DNA of 64,000 nt, taken from Salvelinus alpinus. Its lineage: Eukaryota; Chordata; Actinopteri; Salmoniformes; Salmonidae. Positions 63,476-64,000 of the stretch are shown here, piece by piece; position 1 is the first letter of the stretch; each line of letters opens with the position of its first letter. Where the stretch lies: NCBI RefSeq assembly GCF_045679555.1, contig NC_092091.1:89857817-89921816 (forward strand). The letters run 5' to 3'. The translations under genes and the position numbers were made by a program. The notes under the pieces are model-generated. The model had not been told where the DNA came from. It searched no databases and worked only from the letters and a program-made list of their open reading frames with translations.

Positions 63476-64000
63476 TCTATGTATTGTGTCAAACTCCTAC
63501 TCCTTACAGTACTAACTGTTTAGTCTTTCCTTAGTAAGAGACAGGAAGTAGAGGGGTGACTGACGAGGTGACACCAAACTGTCTGCCCTCCGTGTCAAAA
63601 TGCTATACGCTTTTAAAGTCCAACCTCAAAACATAAATGGGAAAAAACAAAACCTATAACACTTATCTAATTGTTTATATATTCATTATATATTAACAAT
63701 TCATTCATTAACTGATTTCATTGTTTAAATAAAATAAATCTTAGATTGTTAGTCGTTTATGTAATTCGATATTTAAATAGGGAGTGTTGCAAGACACCTG
63801 ATTCAGAACGGAATGCTTTGGCCTGCATTGACGTCGGACAGCCACTGGGTGGCACTGTTTCACCATGTAGAACTCCCTGTCCTTCAGTTTCCAATGGACT
63901 ATCTGGTAATGGACTCCTACCGCAGAGTTAGATAGTACTGCACAGTTAGTTCAGACCATCTGGTAATGGACTCCTACTGCAGAGTTAGATGGTACTGCAC
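63476..64000. other. Unassigned sequence at the window end
   Basis: No gene was recognised. ATCTGGTAATGGACTCCTAC with CGCAGAGTTAGATAGTACTG is present twice at about 63900-64000, a 58-bp duplication that may be the start of another array. Confidence 0.45.

Overview
The window comes from a vertebrate nuclear genome, almost certainly a salmonid fish. Genes are split by GT-AG introns. Two genes are orthologues of the human 4p16.3 neighbours HTT (huntingtin) and RGS12, in the same order and orientation. The dispersed repeats also fit: the TAGTGCACTATATAGGGAATAGG family, Tc1-like transposons, short hairpin MITEs, and a TATAGCCCTTCGTACATCAGC retroposon typical of salmonids. No bacterial operon, CRISPR array or tRNA was seen.

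Layout, all genes on the + strand. (1) 1-7439 holds the last five coding exons of HTT (286 codons plus stop), separated by arrays. A long 3'UTR follows to a polyadenylation signal at 12863-12868. (2) 12.9-21.9 kb is intergenic. It contains a Tc1-like element (13690-17099) interrupted by a 2.7 kb second element, and several minisatellites. (3) 21.9-44.3 kb is the 5' part of RGS12. Possible 5'UTR exons come first, then six in-phase coding exons (765 codons) for the PDZ domain, the PTB domain and the linker up to the RGS domain. One intron carries a 13.5 kb minisatellite. The RGS, Ras-binding and GoLoco exons are not in the window. (4) 44.3-51.1 kb holds minisatellites and degraded transposons. 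(5) 51179-58732 is a THAP-domain gene of at least four phase-0 exons (348 codons, open at its 3' end). It lies where the next RGS12 intron would be, on the same strand. (6) 58.7-64 kb holds two more arrays and unassigned sequence.

The dominant property is tandem repetition. Adding up the arrays by hand gives roughly 40 kb of 64 kb in about 28 micro- and minisatellites. At three places the repeat unit includes a splice site of a neighbouring gene. An HTT 3' splice site with the first 72 nt of its exon is present nine times. An HTT 5' splice site is repeated several times. A THAP-gene 5' splice site is repeated about 50 times in 48-bp units. The 102-bp and 48-bp units are multiples of three and free of stops in the coding frame, so alternative splice-site choice could in principle add peptide repeats. 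This is the most unusual feature of the window. Most very long open frames here are by-products of arrays, not genes.
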